A stretch of 52,478 bases of DNA from Gallionella sp. (GTDB taxonomy: Bacteria; Pseudomonadota; Gammaproteobacteria; Burkholderiales; Gallionellaceae), in NCBI GenBank assembly GCA_030681375.1, contig JAUXWM010000055.1, positions 1 to 52,478 on the forward strand, read 5' to 3'. Shown here in pieces: positions 8,330 through 17,795 of this stretch. The notes under the pieces are model-generated. The model ran no database searches, was not told where the DNA came from, and was given only the letters and a program-made list of their open reading frames with translations. The stretch's first letter is position 1. The number at the start of each line of letters is the position of its first letter. The translations under genes were made by a program, and so were the position numbers.

Positions 8330-9045
8330 GCGAAAAAGCCTTCGTCTATCTGTACCAGTGCTTCTTCGACCAGACGGCTGCCTACGTCCGTCGTAAGCAT
8401 TTCAATAGGCGTTCTGCCATCGAAACGCCTGTGCGGATGACGCAACCAACTCATGGCTTTTTCCTGACTACCGAATACCGAATCTGTTTGCGCAACCACA
8501 CGAGCCATACGTACCGCACGATCAGACTCTTCAACAGTCAGCCTTTCATCGTTTGCACGTCGATGTGCCAAGGTTCTGGGTGGCGCAATCAAACCGATCT
8601 CCTGCTTAGTCACACCAGCGGCAATCAAGCGATCGATCACAGTAATCTGAAGCCGATTGTGCACCAACTGAACCAGCTCCATATCGGTGGGCAACCCGTT
8701 AAAGTTAATTAGCCGAGAAAACGTAGTGCGCTCACTACCGAGCCATGGTGTACGATCATTCCCAAACCTCTTTATTCGATTCTTGCTTGATTCCTCTCTA
8801 CCACCCCCCGCAACTACACTTAGTACTCCCTTTTCATTACGCACCGCGGAATTTAATGATCCCGCCCGAGACGTAATAATCTTTCTGGCTGAGTTTTTAG
8901 ATACAGTTTTATTTCTTAAGCTGAGTGAAGTTTTTCTACTTTTTCGCTGTTTGATTCCAAATTTATCCACAGCGGCTTTGTGCGCTGTTTTAGTTTCGAC
9001 ACTATCCTTTGATTTAATTGAAAATTCTTGCTTATCGTTTGACAT
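8326..9045 (-). CDS. Xre/MbcA/ParS-type antitoxin with long basic N-terminal extension
   Basis: This 239-aa protein has the conserved antitoxin half at its C-terminus. A helix-turn-helix-like core (VTKQEIGLIAPPRTLAHRR, then LTVEESDRAVRMARV) is followed by the toxin-binding domain (AMSWLRHPHRRFDGRTPIEML). Usual family members are about 130-160 aa. Here the first 100 or so residues are an extra Lys/Arg/Ser-rich, probably disordered segment. The start is supported by GAGG seven nt before ATG. Partner and toxin overlap by 3-4 nt. Confidence 0.85.
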   Translation of the reverse strand: MSNDKQEFSIKSKDSVETKTAHKAAVDKFGIKQRKSRKTSLSLRNKTVSKNSARKIITSRAGSLNSAVRNEKGVLSVVAGGGREESSKNRIKRFGNDRTPWLGSERTTFSRLINFNGLPTDMELVQLVHNRLQITVIDRLIAAGVTKQEIGLIAPPRTLAHRRANDERLTVEESDRAVRMARVVAQTDSVFGSQEKAMSWLRHPHRRFDGRTPIEMLTTDVGSRLVEEALVQIDEGFFA

Positions 9046-9076
9046 GACACACCTCGTTTATAGCAATATGCCGATA

Positions 9077-9104
9077 CATTACAGGCAAATTGCCAGAAAC
9101 TCAA
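9077..9104 (-). promoter_or_regulatory. Putative promoter/operator of the RES toxin-antitoxin pair
   Basis: On the minus strand a TTGAGT (-35-like, 9099-9104) and TGTAAT/GTAATG (-10-like, 9077-9083) flank GGCAA-T-TTGCC, a perfect palindrome at 9084-9094. The spacer is a little short (15-16 nt). A palindrome between the promoter boxes upstream of an antitoxin gene is the usual arrangement for autorepression. That role is inferred. Confidence 0.45.
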
Positions 9105-9142
9105 CTTTTTTGCATGAACAAATTCATCCGGAGTACAGCAAC

Positions 9143-9724
9143 TCACGCCTTCGAGAGCAGCTTCAATGCCTGACGTATTCCGTCCGAAACGCCGACTTCT
9201 TTGGCTAACTGTTTGGCAGCCCAGTCCGCCTCTTTTTCATTGTAACCCAGCGCCTGCAAAGCGTTGACGATGTCGCTGCTGACGGAGCTGGCCGCCATGC
9301 TGCTCGCAGCACCCGCTGTGCTTGTCGTGAACTTGCCCTGCAATTCCAGCAGCAGCCGTTCGGCGGTCTTCTTGCCCACGCCGGGTATCTTGACCAGCCG
9401 CCCGGCCTCCTTGTTCGCCACCGCATCGGCTAAATCGTTCAGACTCAGACCGGACAGCACGGACAATGCCAACTTGGGGCCCACCCCGCTGATTTTGAGC
9501 AGCAGGCGAAAAGCGATGCGTTCATCGCTCGTGCCGAAGCCATACAGCAAATGCGCGTCCTCGCGCACGATCAGCTGCGTATGCAGCACGACTTTTTCGT
9601 GCAACACAGGCAGGTTATAGAAGGTGCTCATCGGCACGTCGATTTCATACGCCACACCCTGCACATCCAGCAGGATTTGCGGCGGGTTCTTTTCCAGCAG
9701 TATTCCGCTTAAACGACCGATCAT
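9143..9724 (-). CDS. ruvA: Holliday junction DNA-binding protein RuvA
   Basis: A 193-aa protein. An N-terminal OB domain ([23 protein letters not shown]) is followed by two helix-hairpin-helix motifs ([17 protein letters not shown] and [18 protein letters not shown]) that bind the four-way junction. After a flexible Ala/Ser linker comes domain III ([21 protein letters not shown]), which contacts RuvB. Its start overlaps the stop of the upstream prenyltransferase gene by 4 nt. Confidence 0.97.
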   Translation of the reverse strand: MIGRLSGILLEKNPPQILLDVQGVAYEIDVPMSTFYNLPVLHEKVVLHTQLIVREDAHLLYGFGTSDERIAFRLLLKISGVGPKLALSVLSGLSLNDLADAVANKEAGRLVKIPGVGKKTAERLLLELQGKFTTSTAGAASSMAASSVSSDIVNALQALGYNEKEADWAAKQLAKEVGVSDGIRQALKLLSKA

Positions 9725-10665
9725 AAATTTGCCTTACTCAATATTAATGACAACGACAGCAGCGCCCCGTGCGCCAGCATCGCGCCTATGGTCAGCACAA
9801 TCGCGCCACCCAATTTTTGCGGCTGTGCGGCGTGGCGCACCAGCAGACGCGCGGCCTGCACGCTCAGCGGCAGTGCCAGCAATGCAAGCAACGACAATCC
9901 GTGCAGCCAGCCGACAAAGACGCTCGTCAGCAGCCAGCCATACGCCAGTGTCACGATCAGCACATAACCCCAGCGCGCCCGAGCCACTTCCAGCCTGGCC
10001 ACCCAGTGCAACTTGCCCGCCGCGATATCCGCGCTGCGATCGGGGAACTGGTTGATATACAGCAAATTAGCCGCCAGCAATGCGTATGAGAAACCGGCAA
10101 CAAGGGGAGCTGCGGAAAACGCGCTGCGCTGCACGAAATCCGCCCCCACTATGATCAGCAAAAATCCCGCCGCGATACACAATTCTCCTAACCCGCGGCT
10201 GTTCAGTCGCAGCGGCGGCGCGGAATAGGCCCAGCCTATGATCAGACCGCCCAGCCCGATATAAATTAATTGCAGCTCGGTGCGCAGCATCAGCCACACG
10301 CCCGCGATCGCCACGCACCCGAACAATGCAAAACCAAAGTTACGCGTCTGAATCTCGCTCAACACGCCATTCTGGATGAAGCGGCTGCCCCCGGTAAAAG
10401 GGAATATGCGCTCCACGTTGCACGCATCCGTACCGTTTTGCGCATCGTAATAATCGTTCAGCACGTTCGCTCCGGCGTGCGCGAGCACGGCGAACAACAA
10501 GGTGAGCAGCGCGAGCGGAACATCCAGTGTCTGTCTATCGTGCCAGACTATCGCCAGCCCGATCAGAGCCGCCATCAGACTGGCCGTCAAGAATGCCGGG
10601 CGTGTCGCGGCGAAATAGCGAGCGAACGGATTCCGGAAGGTAGCGGGTGTCGGTTCCAGCGGCAT
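9721..10665 (-). CDS. UbiA-family membrane prenyltransferase (MenA-like)
   Basis: A 314-aa integral membrane protein with about 8-9 hydrophobic helices. The first Asp-rich prenyl-diphosphate site is N70-D-Y-Y-D74...D80 ([11 protein letters not shown]). The second is less canonical ([15 protein letters not shown]). The NDYYD motif and overall layout resemble MenA (1,4-dihydroxy-2-naphthoate prenyltransferase) more than UbiA, but no quinone genes are nearby, so the substrate is open. It sits between ruvC (1-nt overlap) and ruvA (4-nt overlap). Confidence 0.8.
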   Translation of the reverse strand: MPLEPTPATFRNPFARYFAATRPAFLTASLMAALIGLAIVWHDRQTLDVPLALLTLLFAVLAHAGANVLNDYYDAQNGTDACNVERIFPFTGGSRFIQNGVLSEIQTRNFGFALFGCVAIAGVWLMLRTELQLIYIGLGGLIIGWAYSAPPLRLNSRGLGELCIAAGFLLIIVGADFVQRSAFSAAPLVAGFSYALLAANLLYINQFPDRSADIAAGKLHWVARLEVARARWGYVLIVTLAYGWLLTSVFVGWLHGLSLLALLALPLSVQAARLLVRHAAQPQKLGGAIVLTIGAMLAHGALLSLSLILSKANL

Positions 10666-11183
10666 CAGATCAACCTTCCTTTCTTGACGCTAAAGCCCTT
10701 GGTTGCCAGCGCGCCCAGCCCAAGCCCACCGTGCGCATGACAAATCGCGCAGGCCAATGCATCAGCCGCATCCGGACTGGGCGTCCCGGACAGTTTAAGC
10801 AGGCGTTGCACCATCAATTGCACCTGCTCCTTCGCCGCATGACCATTGCCGACCACCGCCTGTTTGACCTGCAAGGCGGTATATTCGCCCACCGGCAGAT
10901 TCGCCAGCACCGCCGCACAGATCGCCGCGCCACGCGCCTGCCCCAGCAGCAAGGTGGATTGCGGATTGACGTTGACGAACACTTTCTCCACCGCGACCTG
11001 ATCGGGCTTGTGCAGCGCGATGACCTCGCTCAGTGAATTGAGGATGACTTTCAGGCGTTCGGGCAATTCGCCATCCGGTGTCTTGATGCAGCCGCTGGCA
11101 ACATAGTGCAACTGCTGACCTTCCTTATCCAGCACGCCGAAACCCGTTATTCGCAGCCCTGGATCAATTCCTAAGATACGCAT
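10665..11183 (-). CDS. ruvC: Crossover junction endodeoxyribonuclease RuvC
   Basis: A 172-aa RNase H-fold resolvase that cuts Holliday junctions. The catalytic acids are visible in ILGIDPGL (Asp7), VAVEKVFVN (Glu) and the C-terminal [14 protein letters not shown] (two Asp). An in-frame start 18 codons upstream exists, but the family begins at MRILGIDPG, so 11183 is used. The 190 nt upstream to yebC show no convincing gene. Confidence 0.96.
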   Translation of the reverse strand: MRILGIDPGLRITGFGVLDKEGQQLHYVASGCIKTPDGELPERLKVILNSLSEVIALHKPDQVAVEKVFVNVNPQSTLLLGQARGAAICAAVLANLPVGEYTALQVKQAVVGNGHAAKEQVQLMVQRLLKLSGTPSPDAADALACAICHAHGGLGLGALATKGFSVKKGRLI

Positions 11184-11373
11184 CTCTACGCTCCGGTTTG
11201 CCTGCGAATCGAGAACAAGGCGGCAAGTGAGCAACAACGAGACAGTACTAATAGTACGGCGATAACCAGCGACTTAGCTATCGTCTTTTGATGGCTTAGT
11301 CGAATGGCTAGTTGTTTCATCAGGAGTCGCGGAGCGCTGCCAACACAGTTATCGTGAAGCAGGCGAAGCGGAA

Positions 11374-12099
11374 TCATTCCTCAATGACCGCCGTGGTATA
11401 GACTTCCTGCACGTCGTCCAGGTCTTCCAGCGCATCGAGTAATTTCTGCATCTTCACCGCATCGTCGCCGGTAAACAGCACTTCGTTGGCCGGCTTCATG
11501 ATGACCTCGCCGAATTCCGGCTTGTAACCGGCTGATTCGAGCGCCTGCTTAACGCTGACAAAATCATTCGGCGCAGTAATGACCTCGATACTGCCGTCGT
11601 CATTAGTATTGATGTCCTCCGCACCCGCATCGAGTGCAACTTCCATCAGGCCGTTTTCATCCGTACCCGGCGCAAAAATCATCTGCCCGCAATGCGTGAA
11701 CATGAATGCTACCGAACCGTCGGTACCGAGATTGCCGCCGAATTTAGAGAAAGCATGGCGCACATCCGCCACCGTGCGCGTCTTGTTGTCCGTCATGCAA
11801 TCCACCATCACCGCCGCGCCGTTGATGCCATAGCCTTCGTAACGTATTTCAAGATACTGCACCCCTTCCAGTTCGCCACTACCCCGCTTGATGGCGCGCT
11901 CGACGTTATCCTTGGGCATGTTGTTATCATAGGCCTTGTCCATCGCCAGTCGCAGGCGCGGATTGCCGGTCGGATCGCTGCCACCCATGCGCGCCGCCAC
12001 GGTAATTTCCTTGATCAACCGCGTGAAGGTCTTGCCGCGTTTGGCATCCTGCTTGCCCTTACGGTGCTGGATATTTGCCCACTTGCTATGTCCTGCCAT
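11374..12099 (-). CDS. yebC: YebC/PmpR family probable transcriptional regulator
   Basis: A 241-aa protein beginning [18 protein letters not shown], the diagnostic YebC N-terminus. Further signatures are [37 protein letters not shown], and an acidic C-terminal domain with [12 protein letters not shown]. Family members act as DNA-binding regulators or, in recent work, as factors that relieve ribosome stalling. GGAG lies 6 nt before ATG GCA, fixing the start. It heads the minus-strand ruv-tol run, divergent from the ATPase at 12175. Confidence 0.95.
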   Translation of the reverse strand: MAGHSKWANIQHRKGKQDAKRGKTFTRLIKEITVAARMGGSDPTGNPRLRLAMDKAYDNNMPKDNVERAIKRGSGELEGVQYLEIRYEGYGINGAAVMVDCMTDNKTRTVADVRHAFSKFGGNLGTDGSVAFMFTHCGQMIFAPGTDENGLMEVALDAGAEDINTNDDGSIEVITAPNDFVSVKQALESAGYKPEFGEVIMKPANEVLFTGDDAVKMQKLLDALEDLDDVQEVYTTAVIEE

Positions 12100-12174
12100 C
12101 GTGTTCTCCAAATAATTATCGGGCGATGTTATCATTTCCGCCTCCTTAACCCAACACGGGTCACAGAAATCACC

Positions 12175-13656
12175 ATGAGCGCCCCTATTCTCATCGCCAA
12201 GAATGCCGAGCAGGATATTTACCTGCTACCGCAAATGGCAAACCGACACGGCCTGATCACCGGCGCGACCGGCACCGGCAAAACTGTCACGCTGCAAACC
12301 CTGGCCGAATCGTTCAGCCGCAACGGCGTGCCGGTATTTCTCTCCGATATCAAAGGCGATTTATCCGGTCTGAGCAAAGCAGGCGGCGGTAATGCAAAAG
12401 TCGCCGCACGGGTTGAACAACTCAAACTGGATGATTTTGCACATCGCGCCTATCCGGTGACATTCTGGGATGTATTCGGCGAACTGGGTCATCCGCTGCG
12501 CGCCACCATTTCCGATATGGGGCCGCTGCTGATCGGACGTATGTTGAACCTCAACGAGGTGCAACAGGGCGTGATGGCGCTGGTATTCAAGATTGCCGAT
12601 GACAACGGCCTGTTGCTGCTCGATCTCAAAGACCTGCGCGCCATGGTGCAGAACGTGGGTGATAAATCCAGCGACTTCACCACAGAATACGGCAACATTT
12701 CCACCGCCAGCATAGGCGCGATCCAGCGCGGACTGCTGCAAATCGAAATGCAGGGCGGCGACAAACTGTTCGGCGAACCGATGCTCAACATCGACGACCT
12801 GATGCAGACCGACTCCAACGGTTACGGCATGATCAATATTCTGGCAGCGGACCAGCTGATGACCTCGCCCAAGGTGTATTCCACCATGCTGCTGTGGCTG
12901 CTGGCCGAACTGTTCGAGAATCTACCGGAAGCGGGCGACCTGTCCAAGCCCAGGCTGGTATTTTTCTTCGACGAGGCGCATCTGCTGTTCAACGATGCGC
13001 CCGCCGCGCTGCTAGACAAGATCGAACAAGTAGTGCGCCTGATCCGTTCCAAGGGCGTGGGGGTGTATTTCGTCACTCAGAATCCCGCCGACGTACCAGA
13101 CAAGGTGCTGGGACAGCTAGGCAACCGTGTACAACATGCGCTGCGCGCCTTCAGCACGCGTGACCAGAAAGCGGTAAAAGCCGCCGCCGAAACCATGCGC
13201 GACAACCCGGCTCTCGATGAAATTTCTGCCATCACCGAACTCGGCGTGGGCGAGGCGCTGGTTTCCTGCCTGAACGAAAAAGGCACGCCCGGCATCGTCG
13301 AACGTGCGCTGATCGTGCCGCCCGAAGGACAGATAGGTCCGATCACCGAGGCGGAACGCCGCGCCGTGATACAGAATTCGCTGCTCGCCGGACATTATGA
13401 GAAGGCGCTGGACCGCGAGTCAGCCTATGAAATTTTGAAAGGACGTGCCAGCGCAGCGGAAAGCGCACAAGCGCAGCCAGCTCCCGAGAACAGCGGCGGA
13501 CTGCTGGGCGGCATTTTCGGCAGCGGTGGCACAAGCAGTCGTCAGGGCATAGGCGAAACCATGGTTAAAAGTGCCGTGCGCTCCATCGGTTCCGCACTCG
13601 GACGCGAGATCATACGCGGCGTATTGGGATCATTGCTGGGCGGTCGCAGGAGGTAA
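12175..13656 (+). CDS. HerA-like DUF853 P-loop ATPase
   Basis: A 493-aa protein of the DUF853 (helicase HerA-like, YjgR) family. Walker A is GATGTGKT (30-37), followed by [19 protein letters not shown], which is highly conserved in the family. Walker B is [12 protein letters not shown], and an arginine-finger region [13 protein letters not shown] follows. The C-terminus has a Gly-rich tail ending GSLLGGRRR. It belongs to the FtsK/HerA branch, is probably hexameric, and its cellular role is unknown. It is divergent from yebC and followed after 22 nt by a ParA-like ATPase. Confidence 0.88.
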   Translation: MSAPILIAKNAEQDIYLLPQMANRHGLITGATGTGKTVTLQTLAESFSRNGVPVFLSDIKGDLSGLSKAGGGNAKVAARVEQLKLDDFAHRAYPVTFWDVFGELGHPLRATISDMGPLLIGRMLNLNEVQQGVMALVFKIADDNGLLLLDLKDLRAMVQNVGDKSSDFTTEYGNISTASIGAIQRGLLQIEMQGGDKLFGEPMLNIDDLMQTDSNGYGMINILAADQLMTSPKVYSTMLLWLLAELFENLPEAGDLSKPRLVFFFDEAHLLFNDAPAALLDKIEQVVRLIRSKGVGVYFVTQNPADVPDKVLGQLGNRVQHALRAFSTRDQKAVKAAAETMRDNPALDEISAITELGVGEALVSCLNEKGTPGIVERALIVPPEGQIGPITEAERRAVIQNSLLAGHYEKALDRESAYEILKGRASAAESAQAQPAPENSGGLLGGIFGSGGTSSRQGIGETMVKSAVRSIGSALGREIIRGVLGSLLGGRRR

Positions 13657-13678
13657 TTCACCGGAGTCACGGCACATC

Positions 13679-14290
13679 ATGGAAACCATACTGATAGCAA
13701 ATCCCAAGGGCGGCAGCGGCAAAACCACGCTATCGGTCAACATCGCAGGCTATCTGGCCAACCAGGGCAGGCGTGTCGCGATACTGGACCTGGACAGACA
13801 AAAGTCTGCATCTCTTTGGATTGCCGCACGCCCGGCCGATTTACCGGAAATCGTGACGCTGGAATCAAGCAAAGGTGAAGATTGCCTCACCGATATACTG
13901 GTGATTGATAGCCCTGCCGGCTTGCACGGCAAGAATCTGGCGCGTGCCATCAAGCTGGCGCACAAGATCATCGTACCCGTCTCCCCCTCCTTGTTCGATC
14001 TGAACGCCAGCCGCGACTTCCTGAAAATACTGGCCGATGAAAAAAACGTACGCAAGGGTAAAAACGAGATCGGCGTAGTCGGCATGCGCATGAACCCGCG
14101 CACCCGTGCTGCAACCTTGCTGGAGAACTTCCTCGCCGACTCGGCGCTGCCGATACTGGCTTATCTGCGTGAGACACAGGTGTATGTCAATGCCGCCTTC
14201 GAGGGCAAGTCACTGTTCGATCTGCCACCCTATCTGGCCGAACGCGAGTTGGAACAATGGGAGTTTATGCTGGACTGGATTAAGAAATAA
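13679..14290 (+). CDS. ParA/MinD-like ATPase
   Basis: A 203-aa ATPase. The deviant Walker A is NPKGGSGKTT (residues 8-17), with switch motif LDLDRQKSAS and Walker B LVIDSPAG. It is the short single-domain form without an N-terminal DNA-binding region, and no ParB partner is adjacent. AGGAGG lies near the end of the preceding gene, and a second GGAG precedes the start, suggesting co-transcription with the HerA-like ATPase. Similar stand-alone proteins position protein complexes; the function here is not known. Confidence 0.85.
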   Translation: METILIANPKGGSGKTTLSVNIAGYLANQGRRVAILDLDRQKSASLWIAARPADLPEIVTLESSKGEDCLTDILVIDSPAGLHGKNLARAIKLAHKIIVPVSPSLFDLNASRDFLKILADEKNVRKGKNEIGVVGMRMNPRTRAATLLENFLADSALPILAYLRETQVYVNAAFEGKSLFDLPPYLAERELEQWEFMLDWIKK

Positions 14291-14321
14291 CGACCCGACA
14301 AACATCACCTGCAACAAAAAA

Positions 14322-15218
14322 TTAACGATTCAAACAAGATACAGGCTCAATATCCCACACGCAAACACGATTCCGCCCCTGACTCTTTGCACACAGCAAG
14401 GCATGATCGGCCCGCTCAACGACATCGCTGACCGATTCACCCGCATTTAACGAGGCTATACCGAAAGAGGCGCTAATCGTAATCGTCTTGTCTTCACCTA
14501 TTCGTATCGGATGCACGGACAAGTCCACACGAAGGCGATTCAAGAGCGCCTCGGCTTCTGCGAGACTGGTATCCGGCAGGCAAACCAAAAACTCTTCACC
14601 GCCATATCTGAAAGTAATGTCGTAAATTCTCAGGTTTTCCATCAGGAAACGCGCCACCGTGCTTAACGCCTTATCGCCAGCGAGGTGTCCGTACTGATCA
14701 TTCACGGTCTTGAAATGATCAATATCCACCATACAAATGACACATGACGGTGAACCGCGACTCACGCGTTCGGCTTCCTCACGCAGTCTGGATTCCATCG
14801 TATGCCTGGTCCATGCGCCGGTCAGATGATCGACCGTGCAGACACGCTGTAACAACTCGCTTTGACAATGATGAATGGCCTGTTTGAAATCCAGGGAATC
14901 ATCAACAAAATTCAGATAACTGGTTTTACGCGCTTCATTGCCCAAGGGCAGCGACTCGAGCAATTTTCGTGCTGAATCGTGCATCGCCTTGTGAGGCTTG
15001 CCTATTTTCTTAACATCCGGTGAGGCATACCAGCGTCCGAAATCACACAGTAAATGTGCGTCCTGGTCAACGCAACTGTGCGGCGCAGATTCTCCGCAAA
15101 TAATAAAGCGGTAAAAATCTTTTATCCAGTACTGATGCATCGCAAGCGCGCGGTCCAGTTCTTTAACAATGGACAATGCGGTATTGGCATCGATCGATTT
15201 TGTGTGTTTCCGTTGCAT
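14322..15218 (-). CDS. dgcZ: Diguanylate cyclase with CZB zinc-sensing domain (DgcZ-like)
   Basis: A 298-aa cytoplasmic enzyme making c-di-GMP from GTP. The N-terminal CZB domain shows zinc ligands His28, Cys58, His76 and His80, in the HxxW...LCDFGRWY...HxxxH pattern of E. coli DgcZ (YdeH). The GGDEF domain (about 128-290) has the active site R-Y-G-G-E-E-F (206-210) and an upstream R197-x-x-D200 inhibitory site. In DgcZ zinc binding inhibits activity. It lies 6 nt after the small gene at 15225-15449 and probably shares its transcript with maeB. Confidence 0.9.
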   Translation of the reverse strand: MQRKHTKSIDANTALSIVKELDRALAMHQYWIKDFYRFIICGESAPHSCVDQDAHLLCDFGRWYASPDVKKIGKPHKAMHDSARKLLESLPLGNEARKTSYLNFVDDSLDFKQAIHHCQSELLQRVCTVDHLTGAWTRHTMESRLREEAERVSRGSPSCVICMVDIDHFKTVNDQYGHLAGDKALSTVARFLMENLRIYDITFRYGGEEFLVCLPDTSLAEAEALLNRLRVDLSVHPIRIGEDKTITISASFGIASLNAGESVSDVVERADHALLCAKSQGRNRVCVWDIEPVSCLNR

Positions 15219-15224
15219 ATGGTT

Positions 15225-15449
15225 TTAGGCCTGCACCGCTTCCAGCGCGTCCTTCAGCGTTTCTTCGCGCAATGCGTTGAGCGCCTTGGACAGCTTTTCG
15301 GCACATTCCACCACCTCATCCGACAAATCCTGCACCGTAGAATGTGAAATCAATACCGCTGCCGCACCGACCACCTTCAGCAGCATGGCGCGCTCCTGCA
15401 TCAGCATCTCGATTTCGTCGCCCAGCAATTCAGCTTCCTGCTTGTTCAT
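15225..15449 (-). CDS. Small coiled-coil protein, function unknown
   Basis: A 74-aa protein that begins MNKQEAELLGDEIEML and is mainly two amphipathic helices separated by a short hydrophobic stretch (LLKVVGAAAVLI). It is acidic and has no Cys pair or signal peptide. GAGGAG seven nt upstream of ATG fixes the start, 15 codons inside the longest open frame. It lies 10 nt after maeB and 6 nt before dgcZ, so it belongs to the same apparent operon. A role as a c-di-GMP or cyclase partner is only a guess from position. Confidence 0.65.
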   Translation of the reverse strand: MNKQEAELLGDEIEMLMQERAMLLKVVGAAAVLISHSTVQDLSDEVVECAEKLSKALNALREETLKDALEAVQA

Positions 15450-15459
15450 TGTTTTCTCC

Positions 15460-17730
15460 TCAGTGTGTTTTGACGGCGGCAACCGCCAGCGCACTCATGT
15501 TCACGATGCGACGCACTGTCGCGGATGATGTCAAAATATGCGCCGACTTGTTTGCGCCCAGCAATATCGACCCGATACTATCACCATCACCCCCCGTCAG
15601 CTTGAGTAAATTATAGGCAATGTTGGCGGCATCCAGATTCGGCATGATCAGCAGATTCGCCTCGCCTTTCAAACGCGCGTTGGGGAATATCGTCAAGCGC
15701 AGACTCTCAGACAACGCAGCATCGCCATGTATTTCACCTTCGACTTCCAGTTCCGGCGCCTGTTGCTCCAGCAATTCACGCGCCCGGCTCATTTTGTGCG
15801 CCGATGCATTGTCATGACTGCCAAAATTGGAGTGCGACAATAATGCAACTTTCGGCGTCAAACCGAAACGGCGCACTTCTTCAGCCGCCAGCAGCGTCAT
15901 CTCGACGATCTGTTCCGCACTCGGATCGAGATTGACATAGGTGTCGCAGATAAACAGGGTGTGATGCTGCAGCATCAAAATGTTCATCGTCGCGTATATG
16001 TTGACGCCCGGGCTATGTCCGATAACCTGATCGATATAAGGCAAATGATGCAGAGGCTGCGAAATCGTGCCACACAACATCGCATCCGCCGAATCCATGC
16101 GCACCAGCATCGCCGCAATCAGACTGGTGCGACGACGCATCTCGCGCTTAGCTGCTTCCGGCGTCACGCCACGGCGCTGCATCAGTGAATGATATTCATT
16201 GCAGTACTCACGGAAACGGGGGTCGCTCTCCGGATTCACTAGCTCGAAGTCCACACCCGGACGGATGCGCAAACCCAGTTTGGCGATGCGTTGTTCGACA
16301 ACCGCAGGGCGGCCAACCAGTATCGGGTAAGCCAGACCTTCGTCCACCACGGTCTGCACAGCGTGCAACACCCGCGTATCCTCACCTTCTGCATACACCA
16401 GACGTTTCGGCGCACGCTTGGCCGCGTCAAAGACCGGTTTCATCAACATGCTGGACTGATAAATGAAACCAGCCAATTGTTCACGGTAGGCGGTCATATC
16501 GGTTATCGGCCGCTCGGCCACACCGCTATCCATCGCAGCTTGCGCCACGGCAGGTGCGATGCGCGTAATCAGGCGCGGGTCGAAGGGTTTGGGAATCAGG
16601 TAGTCTGCGCCAAAAGATAAATCGTCATCGCCATACGCCGCTGCTACCGCTTCGGATTGCTCTGCCCCGGCCAGTTCAGCAATTGCGTAAACAGCCGCCT
16701 GCTTCATCGCCTCATTGATGGTAGTCGCACCCACATCCAGCGCGCCCCGGAAAATATACGGGAAACACAGCGCGTTATTCACCTGATTCGGATAATCGGA
16801 ACGGCCCGTCGCCAGTATCGCATCGGGACGCACTGCTTTTGCCAGTTCGGGTAGTATCTCGGGTGTAGGATTCGCCAGCGCAAAAATCAGTGGCTTGTCC
16901 GCCATCTGCGCAACCATTTCCGGCTTCAACACCCCGCCCGCCGACAAACCCAGAAACACGTCCGCGCCCGCAATTACATCACCCAGCGTGCGCGCGTCGG
17001 TATCGACAGCGTAGCGCGCCTTGTTCTCATCCATTTCCTCGACACGGCCTTTATAAACCACGCCCTTGATGTCGCTGACGCGGATGTTTTCCATGCGCAC
17101 ACCCAGCCCCACCAGCATATCAAGGCAGGCCAAAGCCGCAGCGCCCGCACCGGACACCACCAGTTTAATGTTGGCGATATCCTTGCCCACCACCCTCAGA
17201 CCATTCAGCAAAGCTGCACCGACAATGATAGATGTGCCGTGCTGGTCGTCGTGAAACACCGGGATCTTCATCCGCTCGCGCAACTTGCGCTCGATGTAAA
17301 AACACTCAGGCGCCTTGATGTCTTCCAGATTGATGCCGCCAAAAGTAGGCTCAAGCGAGGCAATGATATCGACCAGTTTATCCGGGTCGAGCTCAGCGAT
17401 TTCCAGATCGAACACGTCGATACCGGCAAATTTCTTGAACAGCACCCCCTTACCTTCCATCACCGGCTTGGCCGCCAGCGGGCCTATCGCACCCAGACCC
17501 AGCACCGCCGTGCCATTGGTAATCACCGCAACCAGATTGCCGCGTGCCGTCATATTGCGCACCTCAGCCGGATTTTCCACGATCAGCTCGCAGGCCGCCG
17601 CCACGCCGGGCGAATAAGCCAGTGCCAGATCGCGCTGGGTAATCATCGGCTTGGTTGCATTGACAGATATTTTGCCGGCAGGTGCCTGGCGGTGGTATTG
17701 CAGCGCAGCTTCGCGCAATTGCTTGTCCAT
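15460..17730 (-). CDS. maeB: NADP-dependent malic enzyme MaeB (malic enzyme-PTA fusion)
   Basis: A 756-aa protein that decarboxylates malate to pyruvate, yielding NADPH. Residues 1 to about 420 are the malic enzyme part ([23 protein letters not shown], and the nucleotide site [14 protein letters not shown]). The remaining 330 or so are a phosphotransacetylase-like domain ([32 protein letters not shown]) that in known MaeB proteins is regulatory, responding to acetyl-CoA. GAGGAAA precedes the ATG. Length is typical of MaeB. Confidence 0.95.
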   Translation of the reverse strand: MDKQLREAALQYHRQAPAGKISVNATKPMITQRDLALAYSPGVAAACELIVENPAEVRNMTARGNLVAVITNGTAVLGLGAIGPLAAKPVMEGKGVLFKKFAGIDVFDLEIAELDPDKLVDIIASLEPTFGGINLEDIKAPECFYIERKLRERMKIPVFHDDQHGTSIIVGAALLNGLRVVGKDIANIKLVVSGAGAAALACLDMLVGLGVRMENIRVSDIKGVVYKGRVEEMDENKARYAVDTDARTLGDVIAGADVFLGLSAGGVLKPEMVAQMADKPLIFALANPTPEILPELAKAVRPDAILATGRSDYPNQVNNALCFPYIFRGALDVGATTINEAMKQAAVYAIAELAGAEQSEAVAAAYGDDDLSFGADYLIPKPFDPRLITRIAPAVAQAAMDSGVAERPITDMTAYREQLAGFIYQSSMLMKPVFDAAKRAPKRLVYAEGEDTRVLHAVQTVVDEGLAYPILVGRPAVVEQRIAKLGLRIRPGVDFELVNPESDPRFREYCNEYHSLMQRRGVTPEAAKREMRRRTSLIAAMLVRMDSADAMLCGTISQPLHHLPYIDQVIGHSPGVNIYATMNILMLQHHTLFICDTYVNLDPSAEQIVEMTLLAAEEVRRFGLTPKVALLSHSNFGSHDNASAHKMSRARELLEQQAPELEVEGEIHGDAALSESLRLTIFPNARLKGEANLLIMPNLDAANIAYNLLKLTGGDGDSIGSILLGANKSAHILTSSATVRRIVNMSALAVAAVKTH

Positions 17731-17795
17731 AATTTCCTCGTTTATCTAAACTCGCGGCGATTATAGCGCAGCGACTTGGCTTGATTCTGATGCAA

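Noticed and set aside
11186..11377. A 63-codon minus-strand frame between yebC and ruvC
   Set aside because: No Shine-Dalgarno, no recognisable domain, and it overlaps the extended ruvC frame. Its position is consistent with leader sequence.
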